Virus record (IMG/VR): IMGVR_UViG_3300030333_005533
Span: 1-32,160 of that record
DNA from: a virus
DNA: 32,160 nt
Direction: 5' to 3' (one strand)
Shown: positions 1 to 8,888 of the stretch, piece by piece
Layout of the letters: the number at the start of each line of letters is the position of its first letter
Position numbering within the stretch: position 1 is the first letter of the stretch
Notes under the pieces: generated by a model
What the model was told of the DNA's origin: nothing
What the model saw: the letters and a program-made list of their open reading frames with translations, nothing else
Database searches by the model: none
Program-made: the position numbers and the translations under genes

Positions 1-1524
1 CTAAAACAGGGGTACGAGGGACCGATTCGCAATCAGATCAATCGGGAAGCGCTTATTTACCAGCTTTTCTCGGAGGGTCCGCATTCTTGGGAAGGTAACA
101 CCATTATTATTCCGACGCATGTCGGTGGTGTTGCTAGTACCGCAATCACTTACTCGTCCGAGACGGCGGGCGCTAACCGCGCTGCGCTTACCTCGATCGG
201 CGCAGTTGCTAGCAGCCAGCAGTACGGCAAGTTTATTGTGGACAGTGCGTATCTTTACGCAGCGTTCATGGTTACCGGCCAAGCGATGGCGAAAGCTCCG
301 CAGCAAGCAGGCGAAAACGCAGATGCGTTTATCGGTGCTATGTGGAGTGAGATGAACGGCCTGCAAAGGGATATTAAGAACAAGCTGAACACCGATATGT
401 TTACTGGGCACGGTGCAGTAGCGTTCTTAGTAGACCAAGGCGGCTCGGGCGCAGGCACGCACGTCAACCGTGTTGTTTCTGGAACAAACAAAATTACCGC
501 TGGGGCAACTACTGCTGCTGGTGACACGTTCCGTATTGTACACGTTCCGCGTGATCCTGCCGCTGACTGGGCGCTGCTCAACAACGCTGTTGGTGGTACG
601 TTGGCAACATCGTTTCTTTGCACAGCAAAAGACGAGTACAACGGAACCTGCACATTGGTGTCGTTAAGCAATGTAGACGCAGCAGTAGCTGGCAATCACG
701 GTCCCGATGCTTCGGGAGTTGGTGACACCGAAATTTGTGTTATGGTTAAAGGTAACAGCCCGGCCGTTTGCATTGCTGCAGGTGAAGCTAATGCTCATTT
801 GAGCACCACGATCACTCCCGTGTTCTTAGACGCTGGAGTTGCTAACGCTCAAGCAACGGCGTCACGTGAGTGTGTTGGCTTGAATGCCTTGGCGTTCTTG
901 CCTAATTCGGCAGGTGCGTTTAGCAACGACCGCCACGCTACTAACAACACCATCCTTCGTGGCCAGGGCTTCAAAACCACTACGATTGGCCGTGGTGCGG
1001 GTGTTGGTGGTTACTCTGCTGGTAACCAGCTTGACCTTGAAGATGTGCAGTTGGTCATGGACGGCCTTGCTGAGCTTGTAGAAGGTTACCCAACCGACTG
1101 CTTGATCATGCACCGCTTTACCCGTGCGGAGTTCTTGCGCATTATCCAAGCGTCTCGTGAAGTTATGGGCATTAACAACCCAGGCGCAACGAATCAAAAC
1201 GCTCCGGGTTATGTCTATGAGCCCGGCACGGATCTGGTGCATGAGCCTGGTGGTCTTAATTACCACGGTATTCCGATCAAGATTTCCAAAGATGTGCCGC
1301 TTGGCTGCATCTACTTGCTCAACCGTGACTCGATTAACACTTACACCCTTAAGAGCGGTTCATTTGAAACGTTCCACAACGGTGAGGTGATTACTCAGGT
1401 TCGCAACGGCGCAGGTGATTTCGTGGATGCTAAAGAAGGCTTCTGGAAGCAGTACTTCCAGCTTGTCTCTGAGTGCCCACGAGCCATCGGTGTTATTGCG
1501 GGTATCAAGTACAAGAAGGCGTAA
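1..1524 (+). CDS. Major capsid protein, 5' end outside window
   Basis: The frame is open from base 1 to the TAA at 1522-1524, at least 507 codons, so the N terminus lies upstream; a GTG at 238 is internal and is not the start. The visible N-terminal part (Tyr-Glu-Gly-Pro-Ile-Arg-Asn-Gln-Ile-Asn, then a long helix and a Gly/Thr-rich extended loop) and the later 'GNTIIIPTHVGG' strand resemble HK97-fold capsid proteins that assemble the icosahedral shell. The middle (about codons 160-290 of the visible part) is a Gly/Ala/Thr-rich beta-type insertion that could be a surface domain. A stem-loop follows directly, and the portal gene lies about 220 bp downstream, which agrees with a head gene. Inferred from sequence character and context; a homology search would settle it. 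Confidence 0.85.
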   Translation, partial: LKQGYEGPIRNQINREALIYQLFSEGPHSWEGNTIIIPTHVGGVASTAITYSSETAGANRAALTSIGAVASSQQYGKFIVDSAYLYAAFMVTGQAMAKAPQQAGENADAFIGAMWSEMNGLQRDIKNKLNTDMFTGHGAVAFLVDQGGSGAGTHVNRVVSGTNKITAGATTAAGDTFRIVHVPRDPAADWALLNNAVGGTLATSFLCTAKDEYNGTCTLVSLSNVDAAVAGNHGPDASGVGDTEICVMVKGNSPAVCIAAGEANAHLSTTITPVFLDAGVANAQATASRECVGLNALAFLPNSAGAFSNDRHATNNTILRGQGFKTTTIGRGAGVGGYSAGNQLDLEDVQLVMDGLAELVEGYPTDCLIMHRFTRAEFLRIIQASREVMGINNPGATNQNAPGYVYEPGTDLVHEPGGLNYHGIPIKISKDVPLGCIYLLNRDSINTYTLKSGSFETFHNGEVITQVRNGAGDFVDAKEGFWKQYFQLVSECPRAIGVIAGIKYKKA

Positions 1525-1542
1525 GCTTTCTAACTCCCTAGG

Positions 1543-1572
1543 GGTCGGGGGCCGTATGGCCCTCGGCCTTTA
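1543..1572 (+). terminator. Attenuator-like hairpin after the capsid gene
   Basis: An 11-pair stem (1543-1553 with 1558-1568, including two G-U pairs) closes a GTAT loop and is followed by only three T residues. It lies 19 bp after the capsid stop codon. The short U tract suggests partial termination or mRNA 3'-end protection, which would raise capsid output over the downstream portal gene. Confidence 0.65.
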
Positions 1573-1588
1573 GCGGGGGGGAGAGGGC

Positions 1589-1744
1589 ATGGAATACGCC
1601 ACCCATATTATAGCTTGGTTAGCGATGTTAACATACATCGCTTCTACTGGTTTTGATGTGTGGGAAAAGTACCGACGATATAAAAATGTACAGCAACTAG
1701 AGCAGGACTCTAGTCACATTTTCTTTGGAGATGGTCTTGAATGA
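1589..1744 (+). CDS. Small 51-residue membrane-type protein between capsid and portal
   Basis: The ATG at 1589 is preceded by a purine-rich SD (GGGGGGAGAG) and opens 51 codons. The TGA at 1742-1744 overlaps the portal ATG at 1741 in an ATGA junction, which is strong evidence that the ORF is translated and coupled to the portal. Residues 6-22 form one moderately hydrophobic helix (HIIAWLAMLTYIASTGF), followed by a basic patch (Lys-Tyr-Arg-Arg-Tyr-Lys) and an acidic C terminus. This would fit a single-pass inner-membrane protein with a cytoplasmic tail. I do not recognise a family. Small ORFs of this kind are easily missed in annotation. Confidence 0.6.
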   Translation: MEYATHIIAWLAMLTYIASTGFDVWEKYRRYKNVQQLEQDSSHIFFGDGLE

Positions 1745-3672
1745 GTGATTACTACTTTGGCGATGAAGACGAGACTAGTCTAAAAACGCTCATAGACGAT
1801 CGCTTGCGTATGGCAAAAGACAACATGATTGTTGATGCGCAAACGTGGGATTTATGCCGACGTTTTCTTCGTGGTATTCATTATCTTCGAGACGAACCAA
1901 GTTTATCGTATAACCGCAATGAAGGTATGGGGCCGGGCATGATTCGGCTGACCATTAATTTGTTGCTTCCTATTTATAATAGAATCTCAGCAAACTTGTC
2001 TGTTGTTACTCCTTCGATTTCAGCAAGGCCAGCATCAACCGTCAAAGCTGATTTAGTAAAAGCGAAGACTGACGCAGCTTTAGCTCAATACATCTGGGAA
2101 AAAGCCAAAGTGCCGGATGTGTATCGCCAGGCATTTGAATGGCTAATTACGTGCGGCACAGTGGGTATTCACACTTTCTACGATCCCGATAAAAAAGACA
2201 TCGCTGTTGAAGCAGTAGCTCCTTACGACATGTTTGTAGAGCCAAACGTAGATGACATTGACCAGTCCGAATATTTATTTCGTCGTGTTTATATTGCGCC
2301 ACACGCTTTGCGGCGCGCTTATCCTGACGTGGATATGGAAAAGGTCAATATTGTTGAGCTAAAGAACGTTCAGAGCGTCGTAAGCCAATACAACATTTCA
2401 ATTACAAACCCGCCTCGCCACAATGAGCGGGTAGAGGTTCTTGAGTATTGGGATAAAGACGGACGCCACCGTATTTACAGCGGGACCGAAATTCTGTTCG
2501 ACAATAACGGCGATAAGAAAGAGTACGACCCTGCTAAAGGTTATCCAATTCGAGCTATACGCTTCCACAAATTGCCTGGAAGGTTTTGGGGCATGGGGGC
2601 GTTAGAGCCTCTGATTAGTCCGCAGCGAGAATACAATGCGCAACGAAGCGCTATTATTTCAAACATCCGTCTTATGGGTAACCTGCAATGGCTTGTTCCT
2701 GTAAATGCTGGTGTTGATAAAATCACAAATCGGCCCGGCGGCGTAATTAGGTACAACCCTGCTGCGCCTGCACCTAAACAAGCTGGCCTGTCTCCGCTTC
2801 CTAACTACGTTATGGACAACGTTAATCGAACACATAGTGAGATGCTTGACATGGCAGGCGTCCACGGGGCTTCGTTAGGTAAGCGTGTAGCGGGCATCGA
2901 ATCAGGAGCAGCCGTCAACGCGCTAGTCGATCAGGATGTCGCGCAGTTGCAAAATGTTTTAGATGGTATTGAGCGGTCTGCAGTAGAAACAGCGAAACAA
3001 ATTTTAAGTTTAGCAAAGACGCACTTTTCTGAAAGTCGTATGGTTCGGATCTTCAAGCAGGATGGTGGCATGTTCTACCGAATGATTAAGAATACCGATC
3101 TAAGCGACGAGCCGGATATCTTTATTGAAGCTGGTTCTTTGTTTGCCTCTAAGATTAAAGATCGTGAGCGGCGCGCTGCTGAAATGCTGCAGCTTGGATT
3201 GCTTGATCCAATGGAAGCGCGTCGGGCTATTAACTTTAATGGTGTTGAAGACCAGATGTTCCGCACCATTCGCAACTACAACATGGCCCTAGAAACGCTT
3301 GAAGCCGCAGTTGCGGGTGATCAAATTACTATTTTACCGACTGATCCAGTTGATGAAATGCGTGAGGTCTTTGAAGACTTTATGCATAGCGAAGAATTTT
3401 TAGATATGACCAATGAAGCAAGGGACTATGTAACAAGCATCTTTGTTTCAATTATTGCTCAAGGTAACCCGCAAGCAGCGCAGGCACTACAGACGCCTCT
3501 GTATCCAGTGGCGCAGCCAGAAGCTGATCCTAACAGCCCTTTAGGCGTAACGCCTGGGCCGCCTGATGTTGGCGGGGGCGGCACTGTAGAGGGGGCTGCG
3601 CAAAGAGCCGAGAACCAAGAACAAGCAGCAACTTACGAGAGCTTTGATCCACGAGCAAACACGGGGGTATAA
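1741..3672 (+). CDS. Portal protein, P22-like podovirus type
   Basis: At 643 residues it has the size of podovirus portal proteins. The portal is a dodecameric ring at one capsid vertex through which DNA is packaged and ejected. The N-terminal half is helical. A central part (about residues 230-320) carries an Asn-Glu-Arg-Val-Glu-Val-Leu-Glu-Tyr-Trp strand, a Pro-Gly-Arg-Phe-Trp-Gly-Met-Gly loop and a 'REYNAQRSAIISNIR' helix, the arrangement seen in P22-type portals. The last 60 residues are Gly/Pro/Gln-rich and probably disordered. The start overlaps the stop of the upstream 51-residue ORF by 4 nt, and the stop overlaps the adaptor start by 1 nt (TAATG). Confidence 0.85.
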   Translation: MSDYYFGDEDETSLKTLIDDRLRMAKDNMIVDAQTWDLCRRFLRGIHYLRDEPSLSYNRNEGMGPGMIRLTINLLLPIYNRISANLSVVTPSISARPASTVKADLVKAKTDAALAQYIWEKAKVPDVYRQAFEWLITCGTVGIHTFYDPDKKDIAVEAVAPYDMFVEPNVDDIDQSEYLFRRVYIAPHALRRAYPDVDMEKVNIVELKNVQSVVSQYNISITNPPRHNERVEVLEYWDKDGRHRIYSGTEILFDNNGDKKEYDPAKGYPIRAIRFHKLPGRFWGMGALEPLISPQREYNAQRSAIISNIRLMGNLQWLVPVNAGVDKITNRPGGVIRYNPAAPAPKQAGLSPLPNYVMDNVNRTHSEMLDMAGVHGASLGKRVAGIESGAAVNALVDQDVAQLQNVLDGIERSAVETAKQILSLAKTHFSESRMVRIFKQDGGMFYRMIKNTDLSDEPDIFIEAGSLFASKIKDRERRAAEMLQLGLLDPMEARRAINFNGVEDQMFRTIRNYNMALETLEAAVAGDQITILPTDPVDEMREVFEDFMHSEEFLDMTNEARDYVTSIFVSIIAQGNPQAAQALQTPLYPVAQPEADPNSPLGVTPGPPDVGGGGTVEGAAQRAENQEQAATYESFDPRANTGV

Positions 3673-4382
3673 TGAATTGCGGAGAAGCTAGATCACTGTT
3701 GCGGAGTTATGTAGATGAGCCGGACAATGTTTGGCTTACCGACGCAGATGTGAACACATATTTGAATATGGCCCTAGAGGAGTGGATTGGCATTATCCGT
3801 CAGTACGGCCCACAGGTAGTAGCTGATTCAAAACAGTACAGCTTTACTGCTCAACCAGCAGCCGTAAAACCCCATCTTTACGGTATGGATCTGTCTCAAG
3901 CTACGTTGCAGCCGAAGACTGGTGGTGCTGGCGCTCTTATGGGAGCAAACGGCATTACAGATATGCTGCTGAACGTTTACGAGTACGACGAGGGTAATGA
4001 GCTACGGATGATGCCTTTTGTTATCGTACCGTCTCGAGCAGCGCTGCAATGGCAGCCTGAAATGCACGGCGTAGCCATTCAAAACAACATTCTGTATTTT
4101 CCTGCGCAGCCGCCAACGTGGATTGCAATCGACTATATTCCAAATAGGGTAACCAACTTTACAGCAGATGCTGATGGCGCAGCTATATTTGGTGGCAGGC
4201 TAGCGGAGTTTCACGAGCTTATTGTCCTGCTGGCGTGTCGTCGTTATTTTGTTCGTGATGACGCAAAAAATAGAACAATTGATGAGATGACCCGCAGAAA
4301 TGAAAATCGGTTTATTCCGTTTCTTCAAGACGCTCAAATCAAAGGCACCGGAAGGTCCGTTGAAGCTACGACGGTGTTCTAA
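3672..4382 (+). CDS. Head-to-tail adaptor protein
   Basis: A 236-residue protein immediately after the portal. The N-terminal helical pattern (Cys-Gly-Glu-Ala-Arg-Ser-Leu-Leu-Arg-Ser-Tyr, then Trp-Leu-Thr-Asp-Ala-Asp-Val-Asn-Thr-Tyr-Leu-Asn-Met-Ala) is typical of podovirus adaptor or connector proteins, which form a ring below the portal and join it to the tail. The C terminus is a long charged helix (about residues 190-225). Start and stop both overlap neighbouring genes by a single base (TAATG at 3670-3674 and 4380-4384), so translation is probably coupled. The assignment rests on length, position and pattern; no catalytic motif is expected. Confidence 0.7.
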   Translation: MNCGEARSLLRSYVDEPDNVWLTDADVNTYLNMALEEWIGIIRQYGPQVVADSKQYSFTAQPAAVKPHLYGMDLSQATLQPKTGGAGALMGANGITDMLLNVYEYDEGNELRMMPFVIVPSRAALQWQPEMHGVAIQNNILYFPAQPPTWIAIDYIPNRVTNFTADADGAAIFGGRLAEFHELIVLLACRRYFVRDDAKNRTIDEMTRRNENRFIPFLQDAQIKGTGRSVEATTVF

Positions 4383-7267
4383 TGGCAGCAAAATACCCAG
4401 AGCTAGACATATACCCCAAAGAAGGCATGGACGTACGAGAGGTCCAAAAGCCAGAGTGGATTTCAAATCTTTGGCAACCTAACGGGGTTAGCTATATGGA
4501 AGTGCGCCCTGGGTTTGGCCAACGGGCTCAGTTTAGCTCACAAGCAAGTACCTCATTAGTTATCGACGGAACAACGTGGACCGTTGGTGCAAATGGGTAC
4601 GAAAAGCATCTAGGCAGTTACCTGTACAACACTTTGTACGGTCACCGGCAAATTCTTAGCGTCTTTAGCGCAAAACTTTCTTTGACCGACACTTTAGACC
4701 CAACACAGCCAGGTGTTGGATACATGGCTAGCTCGGCTAATTTGTTTTATTCTTGTCGCACGCTGCACGGGTTTAGAAACGGCATCGTGTTTAGTGTGTA
4801 TGACCTTACCACCGATGAGCACTACGAAGAAGTGTTTGCTCTGCACACAGCGCAAACCACCCGTACTAATGAGATGATTCAAACGGCGCATGGGAATTTT
4901 GAGTCGTATACCTCTGGTCGTGGTTTTGGTGTTTCAGGTACAGCAACCGGCGACAGCGGCGACTTTAGGGGTGTTCACTCGGGCGACGAAGCTTCACCTG
5001 TAAGTTTTGAGCAGATGATGGATTCAGTTGTTATTTCGAGTCCTGATTTTGGTGTTTGGCAATATTTTGGAATCGACCCAGTAGGCCCAAACAATCCACG
5101 AGTTGAAGCCGCTAATCCAGATCGTCAATTGCTGGTTTATTTGTCTAAAGCAGCGCCTGGTACATACGTTCCGCCTTGCAACTTTTTTGGTTCAGGAAAG
5201 TCAGAGTCTTCTGCGTTGGTGCCAATCGTGGGCACAAGGGGAAAAGCTGGGCAGTTTGTTTATTTTGACGACACGGAGTTTCCAAAAATCAATGCGGCTG
5301 CCATTTTAGGCAACGTTATGTGTTATGCATCAGACAGCGCAATTTTCTTTAGTGACCCCGGACACGCTGGTTCAATTCTGGGTGGAAACTTTGTTGTAGC
5401 AAATTTTGATACACCTATTGTGGCGTTAGAAGCGTGGGGTGGAAACCTTTACGCTTTTACTACCAATGAAACATGGTTGGTAACTGTTAATTACAGCACG
5501 GTTAATGTTGATGAACCGGCTAAGATCGTAGCGTCAGCAATTAGAATTTCAGAGTCAATAGGCTGCGTAGGGCCAAGGTCGGTTAGCGCTACTCCTATTG
5601 GGTTGTGCTGGGTATCGAGTTCAGGGGTTCACGCTCTAGCCTCTGAACGGCGGGTTGCAACTATTTCAGATCCGATATTTCAATATTGGAAAGACGGCTT
5701 AGAAGACCCAGTAACAAATTTTCATATTAGCGCCGTCCCTGGCGCAACTGATCAGCCATCGGCAGTTTATAGCCACTCAGGGCAGCCGACGTTGGCATTT
5801 AACAAATCTGACGATTCGCTGCTTATTGCGTACGAAGATCATATTTTAGCTTACAATACAGTAACAAAGATGTGGTGTGTTTGGCCGCTCAAATCATTAC
5901 AAAAATTAAGCTACGGCAGCACACAAAACGTACGTGAGTACAAACCTATTAACTGCTTAAATATTTTAGCAGATGCCGAGGGAACCTACATTGTTGGCGG
6001 TTTTACTGACCCCAACCAAACAGTGTCAGGCAATTACGTTGCTGGTAACTCGTTTTACGTACTCGAGTTTACAAGGGGTGGTGGATTAGACCGATCTGCT
6101 AAACCAACGGACGACAAAAGGTTGTTTGGTCAATACCAAACCCGCCCGTATATTGCTGATACTGCAACACTGGCAAACAACGACCCTAATTTTGTGGTGC
6201 ATATTAAACCTCCTACCTATTATGAATCAGATTTAACATCACCAGCGCGAGCGTATGTAGAGTTTGATATAGAGTTTACGTCGCTTTTTTATGCTGCGTT
6301 TAACAGAGCGGGCAACACAGGAGTTGTTATACCTATTGAGTATGATGGATCGTGGACTTGGGATGGGTTTTATACGGACCCTTATGTGAGCAAAACCCCA
6401 GTTCAGGGCGCTGGTGGGGCAGCAAATGTAGCAGTATCGCTTGCGCCAGCAGCAACGCCGTCTGGAAATAAAACTCTTACAATAAGCTACAACGACGCCA
6501 CCGGAACAGCAGGGCAACCCATGACTTCCTATGGGAAAACTATTAAAGTCGGCAAGATGCGGTTTTATAAAAATTTGCCACTAGCAGCTACAGATACCAA
6601 TCTTGTTTTAATTCCTACTGCAAATTGGTTGGTGTCACCAAACCAGACCGCCGTAGCCTATGACGCTGCAGGCAACCAATTACCTGCCTATGCTTGGTCA
6701 GCAGCAACCTCTTTGACCTCTGGAGCTTTTAGGCAATTTGAAAACCAAGAAGCGGGTACTGTGCAGTACGCATACAAAAGCGGCATGGTTGGTATCGACC
6801 AAGAGAAAAGCCTGCGCGCTCGTAGTATCTATGCTCTTTTGGAATCATCGGGCGAAGCAGATGTTAGCCGCTCACTCGCCCCGACTTTCGGCTTATACAA
6901 CACTATCATGGCCGGCGACCGTCGCCTTATGTCTGCACAATACTTAGATTACGTTGGCCAAGCCGGTGGTCGAGGCAAGGGTGAGGTGATGATTTCCAAG
7001 TCTGCTACTATTCGCAAACGGCTAAACGCAGGCAAGCGCACGTTCGGCGGCGGTGCTAAATACCGCAGCACAAGTGTGCAGGATGCATATTTTGTAGACT
7101 CACCAGAACGCAACATAATTGCTACTAGCGCCTCAGCAAGGGGCTCATCAATTGCAGCAATGATCTTTGGGTTTGTTAGCGACAAAGCGCAGCGCCTGCG
7201 GATTCATAAGTTGTTTATGAGTGTTGTAGCCTGGGGTGGTGGCCGTCGCCGGAAAACGCACCGATGA
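4382..7267 (+). CDS. Tail nozzle/stabilisation-like protein
   Basis: At 961 residues this is the first long tail protein after the adaptor, the place held by nozzle or tubular protein B in T7-type phages. The stretch around residues 391-425 (Ser-Ile-Gly-Cys-Val-Gly-Pro-Arg-Ser-Val, then Trp-Val-Ser-Ser-Ser-Gly-Val-His) matches the beta-propeller signature of phage stabilisation/nozzle proteins, where a conserved Gly-Pro-Arg-Ser turn precedes a Trp-x-x-x-x-Gly-Val strand. The rest is beta-rich with many aromatic residues. It is longer than T7 gp12 (about 790), with extra beta-sandwich-like sequence at about residues 600-830. The last 20 residues are very basic. The stop overlaps the next start as ATGA. 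Confidence 0.6.
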   Translation: MAAKYPELDIYPKEGMDVREVQKPEWISNLWQPNGVSYMEVRPGFGQRAQFSSQASTSLVIDGTTWTVGANGYEKHLGSYLYNTLYGHRQILSVFSAKLSLTDTLDPTQPGVGYMASSANLFYSCRTLHGFRNGIVFSVYDLTTDEHYEEVFALHTAQTTRTNEMIQTAHGNFESYTSGRGFGVSGTATGDSGDFRGVHSGDEASPVSFEQMMDSVVISSPDFGVWQYFGIDPVGPNNPRVEAANPDRQLLVYLSKAAPGTYVPPCNFFGSGKSESSALVPIVGTRGKAGQFVYFDDTEFPKINAAAILGNVMCYASDSAIFFSDPGHAGSILGGNFVVANFDTPIVALEAWGGNLYAFTTNETWLVTVNYSTVNVDEPAKIVASAIRISESIGCVGPRSVSATPIGLCWVSSSGVHALASERRVATISDPIFQYWKDGLEDPVTNFHISAVPGATDQPSAVYSHSGQPTLAFNKSDDSLLIAYEDHILAYNTVTKMWCVWPLKSLQKLSYGSTQNVREYKPINCLNILADAEGTYIVGGFTDPNQTVSGNYVAGNSFYVLEFTRGGGLDRSAKPTDDKRLFGQYQTRPYIADTATLANNDPNFVVHIKPPTYYESDLTSPARAYVEFDIEFTSLFYAAFNRAGNTGVVIPIEYDGSWTWDGFYTDPYVSKTPVQGAGGAANVAVSLAPAATPSGNKTLTISYNDATGTAGQPMTSYGKTIKVGKMRFYKNLPLAATDTNLVLIPTANWLVSPNQTAVAYDAAGNQLPAYAWSAATSLTSGAFRQFENQEAGTVQYAYKSGMVGIDQEKSLRARSIYALLESSGEADVSRSLAPTFGLYNTIMAGDRRLMSAQYLDYVGQAGGRGKGEVMISKSATIRKRLNAGKRTFGGGAKYRSTSVQDAYFVDSPERNIIATSASARGSSIAAMIFGFVSDKAQRLRIHKLFMSVVAWGGGRRRKTHR

Positions 7268-7803
7268 CGTATTTTGACCCGTTTGTAAAAGATCGTTTTG
7301 TTGCAATGCTAACAAGGCATGAAGCGCTGTTGGGAAGCAGACATGTTTTAGCTGATCATTATTTAAATAACGATAAAACAAAACATTTGGGGGTGCGGCT
7401 CGGCGCAGGGAGCAGGCAGGGTTTAGAGGTAAAAAAAGAAGAGTACGTTCTTGAGTGCGCTCCAGGCACCGTGTTTACAAAACCGGTATTAATTAGCGGT
7501 AGCGCTATTATATCTGGAGCAATATTTACAGGCTCAGGCGATGGTGCGCTTATAACTATAAGCGGGACAGGTAAGTTGCTGTTACAGAATTGTATTCTCA
7601 GTAAAGAGGGTACGAGCGCTGGTTCTTATGTTAGCGTAAGCGCCACAGGCAAGCTGCAAGCAAATGGGTGTATGTTTACCGGCGCTCCGGGCGGCGGCAG
7701 TGTTGTTAGCACAGCAGGTGGCGATGCAGGCGTTACAGGAACCTTAAACGTTACAGGTCGAAATCACGGCGCAGGCGTTGCAGTTGTTGGGGAAATCACG
7801 TGA
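7264..7803 (+). CDS. Small beta-helix-like tail protein
   Basis: A 179-residue product coupled to the nozzle gene by an ATGA overlap (7264-7267). After a helical basic N-terminal 45 residues, residues 70-175 are a run of short Gly/Ser/Thr-rich strands ending in hydrophobic or Cys residues (for example Ala-Ile-Ile-Ser-Gly-Ala-Ile-Phe, then Leu-Leu-Gln-Asn-Cys-Ile-Leu), the periodic pattern of right-handed beta-helices. This fits a tail appendage or fibre-base protein. The family is not recognised; the function is inferred from position and repeat pattern. Confidence 0.5.
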   Translation: MTYFDPFVKDRFVAMLTRHEALLGSRHVLADHYLNNDKTKHLGVRLGAGSRQGLEVKKEEYVLECAPGTVFTKPVLISGSAIISGAIFTGSGDGALITISGTGKLLLQNCILSKEGTSAGSYVSVSATGKLQANGCMFTGAPGGGSVVSTAGGDAGVTGTLNVTGRNHGAGVAVVGEIT

Positions 7804-8888
7804 GCACAAGACGACTTACTAATATTCAATTTAGCCAAAACCACGCTATTGATGGCACTCGGGTGCAGTCAGCAATTGACGACATTTATGAGCGGTTCAA
7901 CAACCTTCAGCTTGAAGATTTACAAAAAAAACACACACTTCAAACCTTGGTTCTTAAGTGCAGCGGCCCGTCGCGTCAGATGTTAGCGTCGTTTCCAAGC
8001 GGCGCTCTTACTGGATCTGATCGACCGTTAGCTCCTTTTATTGACCACGCTATGATTAATGTTGACGCTACTTCAGACCCGGCTGTTTACAGGGCTAAAG
8101 GGGTTCCAGAGCCAGATGTAGCGCAGTCGTTTGTGTGGACATCGTCTACAAAATTTATCCGGCCGGTTACTATTGAAAGCGTGACCGTTCATATTGATGC
8201 TGACGATTACACAGCTTTCTCTACTCAGTTGTGGACCATTACTTACACAGGTGCTCACGGCCTAGCTGTGGGAGACAAGATTCAAACACTGAGCAACAAT
8301 GGTTGGGTTGTTGATGTCCACGGAAGCCCGATTGGCACCACAGGTGAGGCGTTTCGAGTTGTAAAAGTAATTAACAGCGTATCAGTTCAGGTTATCTGGT
8401 ATGCCTCGGTAGGGGGTAATTACGGCTCTTCGCCCGGCTTGGGGTTTGTAGGTGCCGCCCCTTTAACCACCAGCAATAAAGATGGATCAGCAGTTTTGAC
8501 TGCCGCAAGCGTTGGAGGGCCTGAAGACAGCCAGGTAATGCGAATTATTATAGACTGCCCCTACCTGCAGTATTCAACAGATCGCCGATTGAACGCAAAG
8601 GCGTTTGATCGAAATAATTTTCCTGAATCTATGTACGCTTATCAAAACCTTAATAATGACTCTGCAGCAACAGTAGACATGTTTCCGTCTGGGTTTCCGT
8701 TAAGTGGATGGGTAGCAGGCAACACGGCTTTGTATTACCACAATGAAGATTTAAACATAGCTCTGCCGGCAGCGCAGTCAGTAAACTTTCGTTTGGCTTT
8801 TGGGCATCCGTCACTAAAATTTTGTTTTCCGTCTTCGGTGCCGTCTGTTACTTATACGATAACTTACAGGGAGCAGATCATTGACTAA
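7800..8888 (+). CDS. Tail appendage protein A, unrecognised family
   Basis: 362 residues with a GTG start at 7800 that overlaps the preceding TGA (GTGA) and has GGGGA about six bases upstream. The first 36 residues (Arg-Arg-Leu-Thr-Asn-Ile...Asp-Gly-Thr-Arg-Val-Gln-Ser-Ala-Ile-Asp-Asp-Ile-Tyr) form a short beta turn plus amphipathic helix that recurs at the start of the next gene. The rest is beta-rich and rich in aromatic and Gly residues, and ends in alternating strands (Val-Thr-Tyr-Thr-Ile-Thr-Tyr). A virion fibre or collar protein is likely from its position among tail genes. No enzyme motif was seen. Confidence 0.55.
   Translation: MSTRRLTNIQFSQNHAIDGTRVQSAIDDIYERFNNLQLEDLQKKHTLQTLVLKCSGPSRQMLASFPSGALTGSDRPLAPFIDHAMINVDATSDPAVYRAKGVPEPDVAQSFVWTSSTKFIRPVTIESVTVHIDADDYTAFSTQLWTITYTGAHGLAVGDKIQTLSNNGWVVDVHGSPIGTTGEAFRVVKVINSVSVQVIWYASVGGNYGSSPGLGFVGAAPLTTSNKDGSAVLTAASVGGPEDSQVMRIIIDCPYLQYSTDRRLNAKAFDRNNFPESMYAYQNLNNDSAATVDMFPSGFPLSGWVAGNTALYYHNEDLNIALPAAQSVNFRLAFGHPSLKFCFPSSVPSVTYTITYREQIID

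Noticed and set aside
7431-7437. A_AAA_AAA slippery run in the small beta-helix gene
   Set aside because: The -1 frame stops after a few codons and gives only a truncated product. No downstream hairpin is evident, and A runs are common in this composition.
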